From contig JAIRYL010000194.1 in the NCBI GenBank assembly GCA_031267775.1, forward strand, positions 1-16,803: a stretch of 16,803 bases of DNA, written 5' to 3'. Of this stretch, positions 6,039-14,577 are shown in pieces (positions within the stretch are counted from its first letter, which is position 1; every line of letters begins with the position of its first letter). Made by a program: the position numbers and the translations under genes. Under the pieces are notes generated by a model that saw only the letters and a program-made list of their open reading frames with translations, was not told the origin of the DNA and did no database searches. This DNA is from Tannerellaceae bacterium. Its GTDB lineage: Bacteria; Bacteroidota; Bacteroidia; Bacteroidales; Tannerellaceae.

Positions 6039-6052
6039 ATTGGGATGGTTTA
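6023..6052. terminator. Possible hairpin downstream of the right repeat
   Basis: AAACC near 6024-6028 pairs with GGTTT near 6047-6051, and TCCCA (6031-6035) pairs with TGGGA (6041-6045) around a 5-base loop, with a small internal mismatch. There is no long T run, so it is a weak terminator candidate. Its place suggests it once ended the mnmE transcript. Confidence 0.35.
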
Positions 6053-6083
6053 TTTCCGAACAGCGCCTAAACCAAAACCGGCT

Positions 6084-6101
6084 TATCTTTGTTTATCTTT
6101 G
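6084..6101 (+). promoter_or_regulatory. Two candidate -7 boxes for the MscS-family gene
   Basis: TATCTTTG occurs twice, at 6084-6091 and 6094-6101, each matching TAnnTTTG. No clear TTG element is found about 19 bases upstream of either. The resulting leaders would be about 17-35 bases before the ATG at 6125. Confidence 0.45.
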
Positions 6102-6124
6102 TAACATATAAAATATTTTAGTAA

Positions 6125-6643
6125 ATGATTTCGATAAAAGACTATTTTTTGCAAATTATAGCGTCAGGCGTTGTTATCCTGTTATTGGTTGTTGCAAAGT
6201 ATATATCCAAAAAGCTGATAAAGAAATATACTCAGTTAATGAATAAGTCGGAATTACGAGCGTTGCAAATGAAACAAATCATGAATATTCTGCTGAATAT
6301 TTTATTTGTTTTTATAATTACTTTTATCTGGGGGCTCGACCCGCATAACTTGCTGTTGGGACTATCTTCTATCTTCGCTGTAATTGGCGTGGCAATGTTT
6401 GCTCAATGGTCAATCCTAAGTAACATAACGGCAGGTATTATCATGTTTTTCTCAGCGCCGTATGGCGTAGGCGACAGAGTACGCCTTATTGATAAAGATT
6501 TGCCCATAAAAGCTACGATCGAGAACATACATACTTTTTATACGCATATCCGGACGGATGAGAATGAACTTATTGCGATACCGAATAATCTTTTCCTCCA
6601 AAAAATCGTATCCGTTATCAAAGAAAAAGATGCAAATCTATAA
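6125..6643 (+). CDS. Small MscS-family mechanosensitive channel
   Basis: This 172-residue inner-membrane protein has three predicted transmembrane helices: roughly residues 8-27, 50-69 and the pore-lining segment about 76-112. The TM3/beta-domain junction is well conserved (AMFAQWSILSNITAGIIMFF, then SAPYGVGDRVRLIDKD), and the beta domain ends with 'IAIPNNLFLQ', as in MscS. The protein stops there and lacks the C-terminal alpha/beta vestibule domain of the 286-residue E. coli MscS, which is common for short MscS-like proteins of Bacteroidales. The role is likely ion or solute release on hypo-osmotic shock. The gene ends 32 bases from the convergent minus-strand gene, with no obvious terminator between them. 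Confidence 0.85.
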   Translation: MISIKDYFLQIIASGVVILLLVVAKYISKKLIKKYTQLMNKSELRALQMKQIMNILLNILFVFIITFIWGLDPHNLLLGLSSIFAVIGVAMFAQWSILSNITAGIIMFFSAPYGVGDRVRLIDKDLPIKATIENIHTFYTHIRTDENELIAIPNNLFLQKIVSVIKEKDANL

Positions 6644-6675
6644 GGCGCTTGAGAAAGTATCCCTCTTTTGCAGTT

Positions 6676-7215
6676 CTACTTTTCTTTGGTACTCTCTCCG
6701 GTAAAGCTATGCGATTTATATTTGAATAATATATTGAAGGAAGTTAAGCTTCCATACGATCTTGTTATATATTGTTGTAACGTAATTTTTTCCGCATCGC
6801 TTATATTGCTGGTATTGATCTTTTGTTCCAATACGCGCAACCTGTCGCGAATCATAATGATTTTATTGAAGAAGTTGGTAATAGGCATTTCGTAGGGTTT
6901 GAGTTCGGGATTGGAAGGTTTAAGTATTAATGTGCCCCCTGTCCATTTGTCTGCAATGGGTACGGTTTCCTGAATATCGGAAAATGTGCGTAATATCTTT
7001 GTCAGGCTATACTCTATTTCTTCCAGACTCACTAAATCGTCCGGCGGCGCCAGATGGTCTATAATTTCTAATCCCTCATAATTCCGGGATATTTCCCTGT
7101 TTCCATGCTCCATATAAGTGATAAGGTAACTGTTCGCTTTTACCTGAATTACAACGCCCGCGCCATATTCTTTATGTTTAACGCGGGAACCAATCCCTAA
7201 GACTTCATTTTCCAT
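6676..7215 (-). CDS. Bacteroidales protein of unknown function with CarD/Tudor-like N-terminus
   Basis: This is a 179-residue soluble protein without a signal peptide. Residues 7-55 (GIGSRVKHKEYGAGVVIQVKANSYLITY...) have the 'G-xRVxHxxYGxGxV' pattern of small beta-barrel domains such as the CarD N-terminus and the UvrD-helicase C-terminal Tudor domain, which contact RNA polymerase. The C-terminal two thirds are predicted helical, with a motif I recall as conserved in Bacteroides hypotheticals (WTGGTLILKPSNPELKPYEMP then NFFNKIIMIRDRLRVLEQKI). The family has no name I can give. A role in contacting RNA polymerase is possible from the N-terminus alone and is only inference. The gene has a candidate promoter of its own. 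Confidence 0.65.
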   Translation of the reverse strand: MENEVLGIGSRVKHKEYGAGVVIQVKANSYLITYMEHGNREISRNYEGLEIIDHLAPPDDLVSLEEIEYSLTKILRTFSDIQETVPIADKWTGGTLILKPSNPELKPYEMPITNFFNKIIMIRDRLRVLEQKINTSNISDAEKITLQQYITRSYGSLTSFNILFKYKSHSFTGESTKEK

Positions 7216-7255
7216 AACGTAAAACGTATTTATTGATTTATATTTAAGTTCTTGC

Positions 7256-7263
7256 CAAAAATA
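7256..7263 (-). promoter_or_regulatory. Candidate -7 box for the minus-strand CarD/Tudor-like gene
   Basis: On the minus strand this reads TATTTTTG, a match to TAnnTTTG, 40 bases ahead of the ATG at 7215. The -33 region has no good TTG, so support is partial. Confidence 0.4.
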
Positions 7264-7299
7264 TAAAAAAGTTTCACGCTATTAAAATTTCAGGCGATT

Positions 7300-7815
7300 T
7301 TACTCTTTGGTATTTTCTATTCTTTCCAGAACAGGTTGTTTGGCGTCTGACGATATACCCTGTAGTTCAATGTATTCAACGATTAATGAATTAGTTGGTT
7401 TTGCTTTTACATAAAGTGATTGAAGAATCGCCGTCTGTTTATTTATTGTTATAAGACATACATATTTTGAATCTTGCTTGCAGATAGTTAATATTCTTTC
7501 AGGATAAGCGTTTAATAGTATCTTGCACGAATCGTCGCTTTGAGAAATGATTTTATAGCCGTATGCCAGTTTTTTCTGTATCATATTTAAGTTGCTTGTT
7601 TCTCCCGGTTTATCTTCCATATTGAGCCAGTAGACCGTCAACGGGTTTTTGGCGTCAAGTTTTCCATCTGCATAATTTACATCGTAACAAACCAGATTTT
7701 TGTTTTTACTTCGGGCAATATGAAATAGTTTGTTCTCAGCGAAATGAATATTATCTTTTGAAAACAAGTTCGCCGGGAAAACGAGAAGTAGACAAAAGAA
7801 CAGGATGATTTTCAT
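7300..7815 (-). CDS. DUF4833 exported protein
   Basis: ATG 7815 is chosen over the upstream in-frame ATG at 7848 because it yields a clean signal peptide (MKIILFFCLLLVFPANLFS, cleavage near residue 19); the product is then 171 residues. The mature part carries what I recognise as the DUF4833 pattern: 'LFHIARSKNKNLVCYDVNY', then 'LTVYWLNMEDKPGETSNLN', 'KLAYGYKI' and late beta strands. The compact all-beta pattern and export suggest a periplasmic protein. No enzyme motif is seen and the function is unknown. The next minus-strand gene begins 84 bases downstream with its own candidate promoter, so an operon is not required. Confidence 0.7.
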   Translation of the reverse strand: MKIILFFCLLLVFPANLFSKDNIHFAENKLFHIARSKNKNLVCYDVNYADGKLDAKNPLTVYWLNMEDKPGETSNLNMIQKKLAYGYKIISQSDDSCKILLNAYPERILTICKQDSKYVCLITINKQTAILQSLYVKAKPTNSLIVEYIELQGISSDAKQPVLERIENTKE

Positions 7816-8157
7816 TGTCTTTTCTTTTAATGTATATAAACCAATCATTTTTATGACATGCTATTTAAATGTGATACGTCTGTTCTAAATAATCAGGTCA
7901 AGTTTAAGTATAAATATCGATTGGGTATTTGTGTGTTTTTAGTGAAACTTCGTCTTATTTCTGCTTTAACACATTCTTCAATCGCCCTTATTTGTTGAAA
8001 TATAAACGCTTTAGGCAGAAGACGACTGGATAGTGAACGTTTTTATTTTGTTGCGTATGATTGCTTTTAGGGTAAAAATGATTGACAATCCGTCAGAATA
8101 ACTTTGTCGTTCATACAAAAGACATTATTTTTGTTGTTTATAAGCAAAAAAACGCTG
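7816..8157. other. Divergent intergenic region
   Basis: About 340 bases separate the divergent DUF4833 and DUF4105 genes. The stretch is A/T-rich, with no long hairpin, tRNA or small ORF that I can support. The plus-strand -7 box at 8099-8106 is the only clear signal; I see no convincing TAnnTTTG on the minus strand for the DUF4833 gene. Confidence 0.5.
8099..8106 (+). promoter_or_regulatory. Candidate -7 box for the DUF4105-AlkP-like-secA cluster
   Basis: TAACTTTG matches TAnnTTTG and lies 51 bases before the ATG at 8158. TTGAC at 8082-8086 is the nearest -33-like element, but the 14-base gap is shorter than the usual 19-20. Confidence 0.45.
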
Positions 8158-9342
8158 ATGAAAAGAGTTTTATATTTATTTGTTGTTTTATCTGTATTTG
8201 TTTTTCCACTCTATGCGCAATTAAAACTTAGCGAAGAGGCGCAAATTAGTATTCTTACCTGTTCTCCTTCGGAAGATGCGGTGTTTACCGTATATGGGCA
8301 TACAGCTATCCGGATATATGATCCGGATCATAAAATCGATGTGATTTTTAATTATGGTATATTTGATTTTAGCAAAGCGAATTTTGTATATCGCTTTGCT
8401 AAGGGAGAAACAGATTATAAATTGGGAGTTACTTCTTTTGACCATTTTTTAGCTGAATACCAAATGCGGGGAGCCGGCATTACCGAACAGGTACTGAATT
8501 TGCTTCCAACTGAAAAAGAACGGATGTGGGAAGCTTTAGTAATCAATGCCCAACCGGAAAATGCCGTTTACCGTTACAATTTTTTCTTTGATAACTGCGC
8601 CACTCGTCCGGTTGCGATAGTAGAGCAATATGTAGATGGCGAAGTAATCTATAATCATGAAGTTAAACCTCAAACGTTCCGTCAGTTAATCAATCATTGT
8701 ATGCGGAACAAGCCCTGGCTCATCTTTGGTACTGAGTTGGCCTTGGGCAGTCCTGCCGATCGGATAGCTGCGTTACATGAAGAATTGTTTCTCCCCTTGT
8801 ACTTGAAAGAGGCTTTCGATAAGGCAACGGTTCGGCGTCTTGACGGGTCGAGACGTAAACTTATATCGGAAACAAATATAGTAGCGGAAGAAATACCGGA
8901 AGATGTAGAAATAAACTTTTTTACGCCGTTGCTTTGCAGTTTGATTATATTTCTGTTAATCCTTTTGTCTACTGTTTATGAATGGAAAGCAAAGCGCTAT
9001 TTTTGGCTGACCGACAGTATGCTGTTTTTCATTGCCGGGCTTGCGGGGGTTGTGCTGTTCTTTTTAGCTTTTATTTCAGAACATCCGGCTACCTGGCCAA
9101 ACGGATTGATTATCTGGTTACATCCCTTTCATTTGGTTGGCGCGGCGTTATTTGCGGTAAAAAAGTTAAAGAAGGCCGCTTATTATTATCATTTTATTAA
9201 CTTTGCATTGCTTTCGTTTATGTTGTTAGGTTGGTATTTTATTCCGCAACAGATGAATACGGCGTTTATCTTTCTTGTGCTAACCTTTTGGGCACGTTCG
9301 GCATTCAGGTTGACTGTCGGTAAGTTACAGTTAATAAATTAA
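8158..9342 (+). CDS. DUF4105 (Lnb_N-like) periplasmic domain with C-terminal membrane helices
   Basis: ATG 8158 gives a 394-residue protein with a signal peptide (MKRVLYLFVVLSVFVFPLYAQ); the in-frame TTG at 8104 lies in the -7 box and is rejected. Residues 25-210 form a DUF4105/Lnb_N domain: 'VFTVYGHTAIRI' with His48 and 'FFFDNCATRP' with Cys147 are the conserved His and Asn-Cys pair of this papain-like fold, so a thiol hydrolase or transferase activity is plausible. After a linker come about four or five hydrophobic segments from residue 262 to 388, anchoring it in the inner membrane. The substrate is unknown. It begins a co-directional cluster with the AlkP-like gene (50-base gap) and secA (88-base gap), with no terminator seen between them. 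Confidence 0.8.
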   Translation: MKRVLYLFVVLSVFVFPLYAQLKLSEEAQISILTCSPSEDAVFTVYGHTAIRIYDPDHKIDVIFNYGIFDFSKANFVYRFAKGETDYKLGVTSFDHFLAEYQMRGAGITEQVLNLLPTEKERMWEALVINAQPENAVYRYNFFFDNCATRPVAIVEQYVDGEVIYNHEVKPQTFRQLINHCMRNKPWLIFGTELALGSPADRIAALHEELFLPLYLKEAFDKATVRRLDGSRRKLISETNIVAEEIPEDVEINFFTPLLCSLIIFLLILLSTVYEWKAKRYFWLTDSMLFFIAGLAGVVLFFLAFISEHPATWPNGLIIWLHPFHLVGAALFAVKKLKKAAYYYHFINFALLSFMLLGWYFIPQQMNTAFIFLVLTFWARSAFRLTVGKLQLIN

Positions 9343-9392
9343 TAAAGATAATAAATGATACAGAGAGTAGTAGAGAATAATAAGGATAAAAG

Positions 9393-10976
9393 ATGAGAAG
9401 AATCCTTACATCGCTTGTTGCCATATTGGCTGTAACTAATCTGGAAGCTCAGCAAGTTCCTAAATTGGTGGTTTGTATTACCGTAGATCAGTTACGAGGC
9501 GATTACATCGAATATTTTTACAATACATTTGGCGATGGCGGTTTTAAGCGTCTGTTAAATCAGGGCGTTGTGTATAAAAATGTCCGTTTTGAGTTTTCCA
9601 ATATCGATCAGGCAACAGCGTTTGCTACCTTGTTTACCGGAACAAATCCTTGTTTTCATGGGATTGCGGCCAATAAGGTTTTTGATTTTGACAGAGAACG
9701 GGAATATTCAATTCTTCATGACCCTAATTTCATTGGAAATTTTACGCGCGACAATTACTCCCCTAAAAAATTATATGCGTCTACCATCGGCGATGAATTA
9801 AAAATTGCTTCAAAAGGGAAGAGCGACGTATATTCCATTGCGCCCAATGTGGAAAGCGCCATACTTTCGGCTGGTAGCGCCGCCAATGCTGCTTTTTGGA
9901 TTGACGATATCAATGGCAAATGGGCTACTACTACATATTATCGAAATGTTCCCTGGTATGTAGAACGATACAATAATGGAATGGAGTCATTGCCGGTTCG
10001 CCTGGATAGAATGATATGGACGCCTTCTATTCCTATAAGTAATTACAATGCTCTTCCGTATGTAATGGACGATATATCATTCCGTTATACGTTCAATGAA
10101 AATATGCGGAATTGTTATCCGGACTTAAAAACCTCTCCTTTCGTAAATATAGAAGTTAACCGTTTGGCTTTTCAGTTTCTGGAATATGCTGGTTTTGGAA
10201 CGCGCCCGTATCCTGATCTGTTGTCTGTTACTTATTATGCCGGAAACTTTAACCGGTTGACAGATAAAGAATATTCGCGCGAGATACAAGACCTGTATTA
10301 TCAGTTGGATAAAGATATAGAAAAACTACTCGATACGATTGATAAAAAAGTGGGTTTATCTAATGTGTTGATTGTCTTTACAGGTTCCGGTTATGATAAA
10401 AGCGCTGGAGATTATCCGGAAGAAGTTCAGGTAAATGGCGGCAATTTCTATCCTAAACGGTGCATTGCTTTATTAAATATGTATCTGATGCAATTGTACG
10501 GACAGAAAAAATGGGTGGTCGGTTATTATGACAAGCAGATTTATCTGGATAGAAAAACAATTGAAAATGAAAAGATTTCATTAGATGAAATGCAGGATAA
10601 AGCGGCAAAGTTCGTAGAGGAATTTTCCGGCTTGCAAGCTGTTATAACCGATAGAGCTTTACGTAATGGAGAATGGAATGAAGGAACAGTGAAATTCCGT
10701 AATGGAACTCATTATCTTGGGCGGGGTGATCTTATCATAGAATTGCAACCCGGATGGAAAATCAATAATGAAGTACCCGGCGAAAAAGTAAAAATAGTAC
10801 GGAACAATGCCGTAGCTACTCCGTTAATATTTTTGGGTAACGGACTTAAACCAAGGCATATCTACCGGGAGGTAAAAGCGACAGAAATTGCTCCCACCGT
10901 AACCCATATACTGAGAATCAGGCCGCCGAATGCTACTCAGGAGCTGCCATTATGGGAGTTGACAATTGACAAATAA
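9393..10976 (+). CDS. Exported AlkP-superfamily (PafA-like) protein with a degenerate active site
   Basis: This 527-residue protein has a signal peptide (residues 1-19) and AlkP-fold landmarks: an early 'LVVCITVDQLRGDY', 'TLFTGTNPCFHGIAANK', 'YYQLDKDIEKLLDTIDKKVG', and a late 'ATPLIFLGNGLKP...EIAPTVTHIL'. I compared it from memory with PafA of Elizabethkingia meningoseptica. At constant offsets the catalytic positions read as follows: Asp38 is Asp32 (kept), nucleophile Thr79 is Gln73, Asn100 is Asn94 (kept), Lys162/Arg164 are Asn152/Glu154, Asp305/His309 are Asn285/Leu289, Asp352/His353 are Ser332/Gly333, and His486 is Val466. A two-zinc phosphatase cannot work with these changes. The frame is uninterrupted and codon use looks normal, so it is a maintained pseudo-enzyme and not a decaying gene. 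Likely periplasmic. Confidence 0.85.
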   Translation: MRRILTSLVAILAVTNLEAQQVPKLVVCITVDQLRGDYIEYFYNTFGDGGFKRLLNQGVVYKNVRFEFSNIDQATAFATLFTGTNPCFHGIAANKVFDFDREREYSILHDPNFIGNFTRDNYSPKKLYASTIGDELKIASKGKSDVYSIAPNVESAILSAGSAANAAFWIDDINGKWATTTYYRNVPWYVERYNNGMESLPVRLDRMIWTPSIPISNYNALPYVMDDISFRYTFNENMRNCYPDLKTSPFVNIEVNRLAFQFLEYAGFGTRPYPDLLSVTYYAGNFNRLTDKEYSREIQDLYYQLDKDIEKLLDTIDKKVGLSNVLIVFTGSGYDKSAGDYPEEVQVNGGNFYPKRCIALLNMYLMQLYGQKKWVVGYYDKQIYLDRKTIENEKISLDEMQDKAAKFVEEFSGLQAVITDRALRNGEWNEGTVKFRNGTHYLGRGDLIIELQPGWKINNEVPGEKVKIVRNNAVATPLIFLGNGLKPRHIYREVKATEIAPTVTHILRIRPPNATQELPLWELTIDK

Positions 10977-11064
10977 CAGATAACGGTTGGCAATTGGCGT
11001 CTCCTTATAGTAAATAGAGAGAATAATCAACGAGTAATAATATATGTGATAATAGAATAAAATC

Positions 11065-14000
11065 ATGGGATTTAATGAGTTTATGACAAAGCTGTTCGGC
11101 AATAAGTCGCAGCGAGACCTTAAAGAAATCGACCCGTACGTAAAAAAGATACAAGCCGTTTATCCAACCATAGAAGTAATGTCTAATGATGAATTACGCG
11201 CTAAAACGGGTGAAATCAAAGAACGTATTCAAAACTATGTGGCGGCAGAACGCGCTCATGTAGAAGAACTTCGTCGGGGTATCGAAGAAAAAGAACTGGA
11301 AGAACGCGAAGCTATCTGGGTAGAGGTAGACAAGATTGAAAAAGAGATTACCGAAAAAATGGAAATGGCGCTCGAAGAATCTTTACCCGAAGTATTTGCT
11401 ATTGTAAAGGATACAGCCCGTCGTTTTACGCAAAATGAAGAAATTGTGGTAACAGCTAATCAGTTTGATCGCGATTTGGCTGCCAAACACGATTTTGTTC
11501 GGATTGAAGAAGATAAGGCTATTTATCAAAACCACTGGGAAGCCGGAGGGAATGAGATTATCTGGGATATGATTCATTATGATGTGCAGTTGTTCGGAGG
11601 CGTTGTTCTTCATAAAGGCAAGATTGCAGAAATGGCAACGGGCGAAGGTAAAACATTGGTGGCTACCTTACCTGTATTTTTGAACGCATTGACGCGTAAT
11701 GGCGTACATGTGGTAACTGTTAACGATTATCTGTCGAAACGAGACTCCGAGTGGATGGGGCCTTTGTATATGTTTCACGGACTTTCGGTAGATTGTATCG
11801 ATAAATACCAGCCAAATTCCGACGCGCGCCGGACGGCTTATAGCGCAGATATCACGTTTGGAACGAATAATGAATTTGGTTTCGACTATTTGCGCGATAA
11901 TATGGCAATCAGCCCCAACGATTTGGTGCAGAGAAAACATAATTATGCAATCGTAGACGAGGTAGACTCGGTATTAGTTGACGATGCACGTACGCCCTTG
12001 ATCATTTCAGGGCCTATTCCAAAAGGTGAAGAACAATTGTTCGAACAATTCCGGCCTAATGTAGAAATAGTGGTAAATGCACAGAAAAGCCTTACTACGA
12101 AATTACTGACAGAGGCTAAGCAGAAAATGGCTGGCAGCGACGCGAAAGGACAGGAAGAAGGAAGTCTTTTGCTTTATCGTTCATTTAAAGGAAATCCTAA
12201 AAACAAACCGTTGATTAAGTTCTTGAGCGAGTCGGGCATAAAAGCGTCCATGTTGAAGACCGAAGTTTTATTTATGGCAGATAATAGCCGCAGAATGCAT
12301 TTGGTGACAGATGATTTGTATTATGTTATCGACGAAAAGAACAAAAGTATTGAACTTACGGATAAGGGAATAGATTTGCTTACCGGCAAGTCGGACGACC
12401 CGCACTTTTTTGTATTGCCGGATATTGCTTCCGAATTATCCCAATTGGACAATATACAGGGAACGGATGAAGATAAACAAGCAAAGAAAGATGAAATATT
12501 GGCTAACTACTCTGTAAAGAGCGAACGTGTGCATACGATCAACCAATTGCTTAAAGCATATACTTTGTTTGAAAAAGATGACGAATATGTTGTTGTAGAC
12601 AACAAGGTAATGATTGTTGATGAGCAGACTGGCCGTATCATGGAAGGGCGTCGTTATTCGGACGGTTTACACCAGGCTATTGAAGCAAAAGAAAGAGTGA
12701 AGGTGGAAGCCGCTACCCAAACGTTTGCAACGATTACGTTGCAGAATTACTTCCGTATGTACCACAAACTGTCGGGTATGACTGGTACGGCGGAGACGGA
12801 AGCCGGAGAATTTTGGGATATATATAAACTGGATGTCGTGGTTATTCCTACCAACCGCCCAATTTCCCGAATGGATATGAATGACCGTATTTATAAAACA
12901 AAGCGCGAAAAATATAATGCGGTAATAGAAGAAATCAGCGAATTGGTTGAAGCCGGGCGTCCGGTACTGGTAGGGACTACATCGGTTGAAATATCCGAAT
13001 TGTTAAGTCGTATGCTGACGATGCGTAAAATTATGCATAACGTATTGAATGCTAAATTGCATCAGCGCGAAGCTGAAATTGTAGCTCAGGCAGGGCAAAG
13101 CGGAACCGTAACGATCGCTACTAACATGGCAGGACGTGGTACCGATATTAAATTATCTCCAGCGGTGAAGAAAGCCGGCGGTTTAGCCATTATTGGTACC
13201 GAACGGCATGAAAGCCGTCGCGTAGACCGGCAGTTGCGTGGGCGTTCCGGACGTCAGGGCGACCCGGGTTCTTCCGTGTTTTTCGTTTCGCTTGAAGATG
13301 ATTTGATGCGTTTATTTGCGTCCGAAAGGATTGCCGGACTTATGGATCGAATGGGCTTTAAAGAAGGAGAAGTATTAGAGCATAGTATGTTAAGCAAATC
13401 GGTAGAACGCGCCCAAAAGAAAGTTGAAGAAAATAATTTTGGTATTCGTAAACGTTTGCTTGAGTACGACGATGTGATGAATTCGCAGCGTAACGTAATT
13501 TATACTCGCCGCCGTCATGCGTTAATGGGTGAACGTATCGGATTGGATGTATTGAATACGATTTATGATAATACGACTTCTATTGTTGAAAATTATACGG
13601 ATAGTATGGATTATGAAGGCTTTAAGCTGGAATTGTTCCGTACGTTTGCCATGGAAACCCCTGTTGTGGAAGAAGAATTCCGCGAGATCAAATCAAATCA
13701 ATTAACAGATAAGTTGTTTGATGAAGCTTTACGACTTTTTAAACGTCGTACGGAGCGTTTGGTTCAGATAGCAAATCCGGTTATCAAACAGGTTTATGAA
13801 ACGCGGGGGGCGCAATATGAAAATATATTGATCCCGATAACCGACGGTAAACGCATGTATAATATTTCATGTAACCTGAAGGAAGCTTACGACTCTGAAA
13901 GTAAAGCGATCGGAAAAGCGTTCCAGAAAGCGATCATACTTCATACCATCGACGATTCATGGAAAGAACATTTGCGTGAAATGGATGAATTACGCCATTC

Positions 14001-14403
14001 CGTACAAAATGCATCTTACGAGAATAAAGACCCATTGTTGATATATAAGCTTGAATCGTATAACCTGTTCAAGTCTATGGTAGATACAATGAATAAGAAG
14101 ACGGCCAGTATCCTGATGCGCGGACAAATCCCGGTAAGGGAAGAAGCTCCCGGACAAGCCGAACGCAGGGTAGACGTAAAGCAGGCTACCGAACAGAAAC
14201 GGCAAGATATGAGCCGCTATCGCACGGAAAAAAGCGATATTGCCGGCGGCGGCGGTAATCCGTTACAGCAAAAACCTCCGGTAGGGCCGGCGCAACCTCG
14301 TCAACAAGTTCCTATACGTGTGGAAAAGAAAGTTGGACGCAACGATCTATGCCCTTGCGGGAGCGGTAAAAAATATAAGAATTGTCACGGAAAAGGATTA
14401 TAA
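11065..14403 (+). CDS. secA: Protein translocase ATPase SecA
   Basis: SecA drives export of unfolded preproteins through SecYEG. All motor parts are present in 1112 residues: Walker A GEGKT at 193-197, the DEVD box at 298-301 followed by 'ARTPLIISGP', the preprotein cross-linking region, 'YFRMYHKLSGMTGTA', the NBD2 signature 'NMAGRGTDIKL' and 'QLRGRSGRQGDPGSS', the helical scaffold, and a C-terminal SEC-C zinc motif with Cys1096, Cys1098, Cys1107 and His1108. It is about 200 residues longer than E. coli SecA (901). Extra sequence appears as a charged coiled-coil insertion near residues 50-105 and an expanded region near 345-480, as I recall for Bacteroidota SecA. No promoter box is seen in the 88-base upstream gap, so readthrough from the AlkP-like gene is likely. 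Confidence 0.98.
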   Translation: MGFNEFMTKLFGNKSQRDLKEIDPYVKKIQAVYPTIEVMSNDELRAKTGEIKERIQNYVAAERAHVEELRRGIEEKELEEREAIWVEVDKIEKEITEKMEMALEESLPEVFAIVKDTARRFTQNEEIVVTANQFDRDLAAKHDFVRIEEDKAIYQNHWEAGGNEIIWDMIHYDVQLFGGVVLHKGKIAEMATGEGKTLVATLPVFLNALTRNGVHVVTVNDYLSKRDSEWMGPLYMFHGLSVDCIDKYQPNSDARRTAYSADITFGTNNEFGFDYLRDNMAISPNDLVQRKHNYAIVDEVDSVLVDDARTPLIISGPIPKGEEQLFEQFRPNVEIVVNAQKSLTTKLLTEAKQKMAGSDAKGQEEGSLLLYRSFKGNPKNKPLIKFLSESGIKASMLKTEVLFMADNSRRMHLVTDDLYYVIDEKNKSIELTDKGIDLLTGKSDDPHFFVLPDIASELSQLDNIQGTDEDKQAKKDEILANYSVKSERVHTINQLLKAYTLFEKDDEYVVVDNKVMIVDEQTGRIMEGRRYSDGLHQAIEAKERVKVEAATQTFATITLQNYFRMYHKLSGMTGTAETEAGEFWDIYKLDVVVIPTNRPISRMDMNDRIYKTKREKYNAVIEEISELVEAGRPVLVGTTSVEISELLSRMLTMRKIMHNVLNAKLHQREAEIVAQAGQSGTVTIATNMAGRGTDIKLSPAVKKAGGLAIIGTERHESRRVDRQLRGRSGRQGDPGSSVFFVSLEDDLMRLFASERIAGLMDRMGFKEGEVLEHSMLSKSVERAQKKVEENNFGIRKRLLEYDDVMNSQRNVIYTRRRHALMGERIGLDVLNTIYDNTTSIVENYTDSMDYEGFKLELFRTFAMETPVVEEEFREIKSNQLTDKLFDEALRLFKRRTERLVQIANPVIKQVYETRGAQYENILIPITDGKRMYNISCNLKEAYDSESKAIGKAFQKAIILHTIDDSWKEHLREMDELRHSVQNASYENKDPLLIYKLESYNLFKSMVDTMNKKTASILMRGQIPVREEAPGQAERRVDVKQATEQKRQDMSRYRTEKSDIAGGGGNPLQQKPPVGPAQPRQQVPIRVEKKVGRNDLCPCGSGKKYKNCHGKGL

Positions 14404-14407
14404 ATAA

Positions 14408-14435
14408 ATGCCGGCATGCAATAATGTATACGGCA
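14408..14435 (+). other. Possible hairpin after secA
   Basis: TGCCG (14409-14413) pairs with CGGCA (14431-14435), and the left arm sits in the 10-base palindrome ATGCCGGCAT. No T run follows, so it is not a canonical terminator; it may be a transcript 3'-end structure or chance. Confidence 0.25.
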
Positions 14436-14533
14436 ATATCATATCCTGTCGAGGGGTATCGTTTAATAAGTAACAAATTTTAATAAATAACAACTGTTTA
14501 TTGAAAAATGGCCTGTAAATCAAAGTAATTTGA

Positions 14534-14541
14534 TAAATTTG
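14534..14541 (+). promoter_or_regulatory. Candidate -7 box for the receiver-kinase gene
   Basis: TAAATTTG matches TAnnTTTG and is 36 bases before the ATG at 14578. The -33 position has CTG at 14513-14515 with an 18-base gap, a weak match. It suggests the kinase can be transcribed separately from secA. Confidence 0.45.
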
Positions 14542-14577
14542 TCAATCAATAGATAATTGATAGAGCGAGAATTTTGC

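Noticed and set aside
5938..6109. Open frame continuing after the right repeat (in frame with mnmE read-through)
   Set aside because: It has no start codon, no recognisable family and only about 57 codons; treated as non-coding flanking DNA.
6644..6675. Terminator between the convergent MscS and CarD/Tudor-like genes
   Set aside because: Only a broken GAAAGTA/TACTTTTC pairing is visible, without a stable stem or a following T run.
6668..6895. Plus-strand frame with hydrophobic residues after the MscS gene
   Set aside because: It is the complement of the 3' part of the minus-strand CarD/Tudor-like gene, whose protein is better supported.
8104..8157. TTG start for the DUF4105 gene at 8104
   Set aside because: The TTG is part of the TAACTTTG -7 box, and ATG 8158 gives a clean signal peptide.
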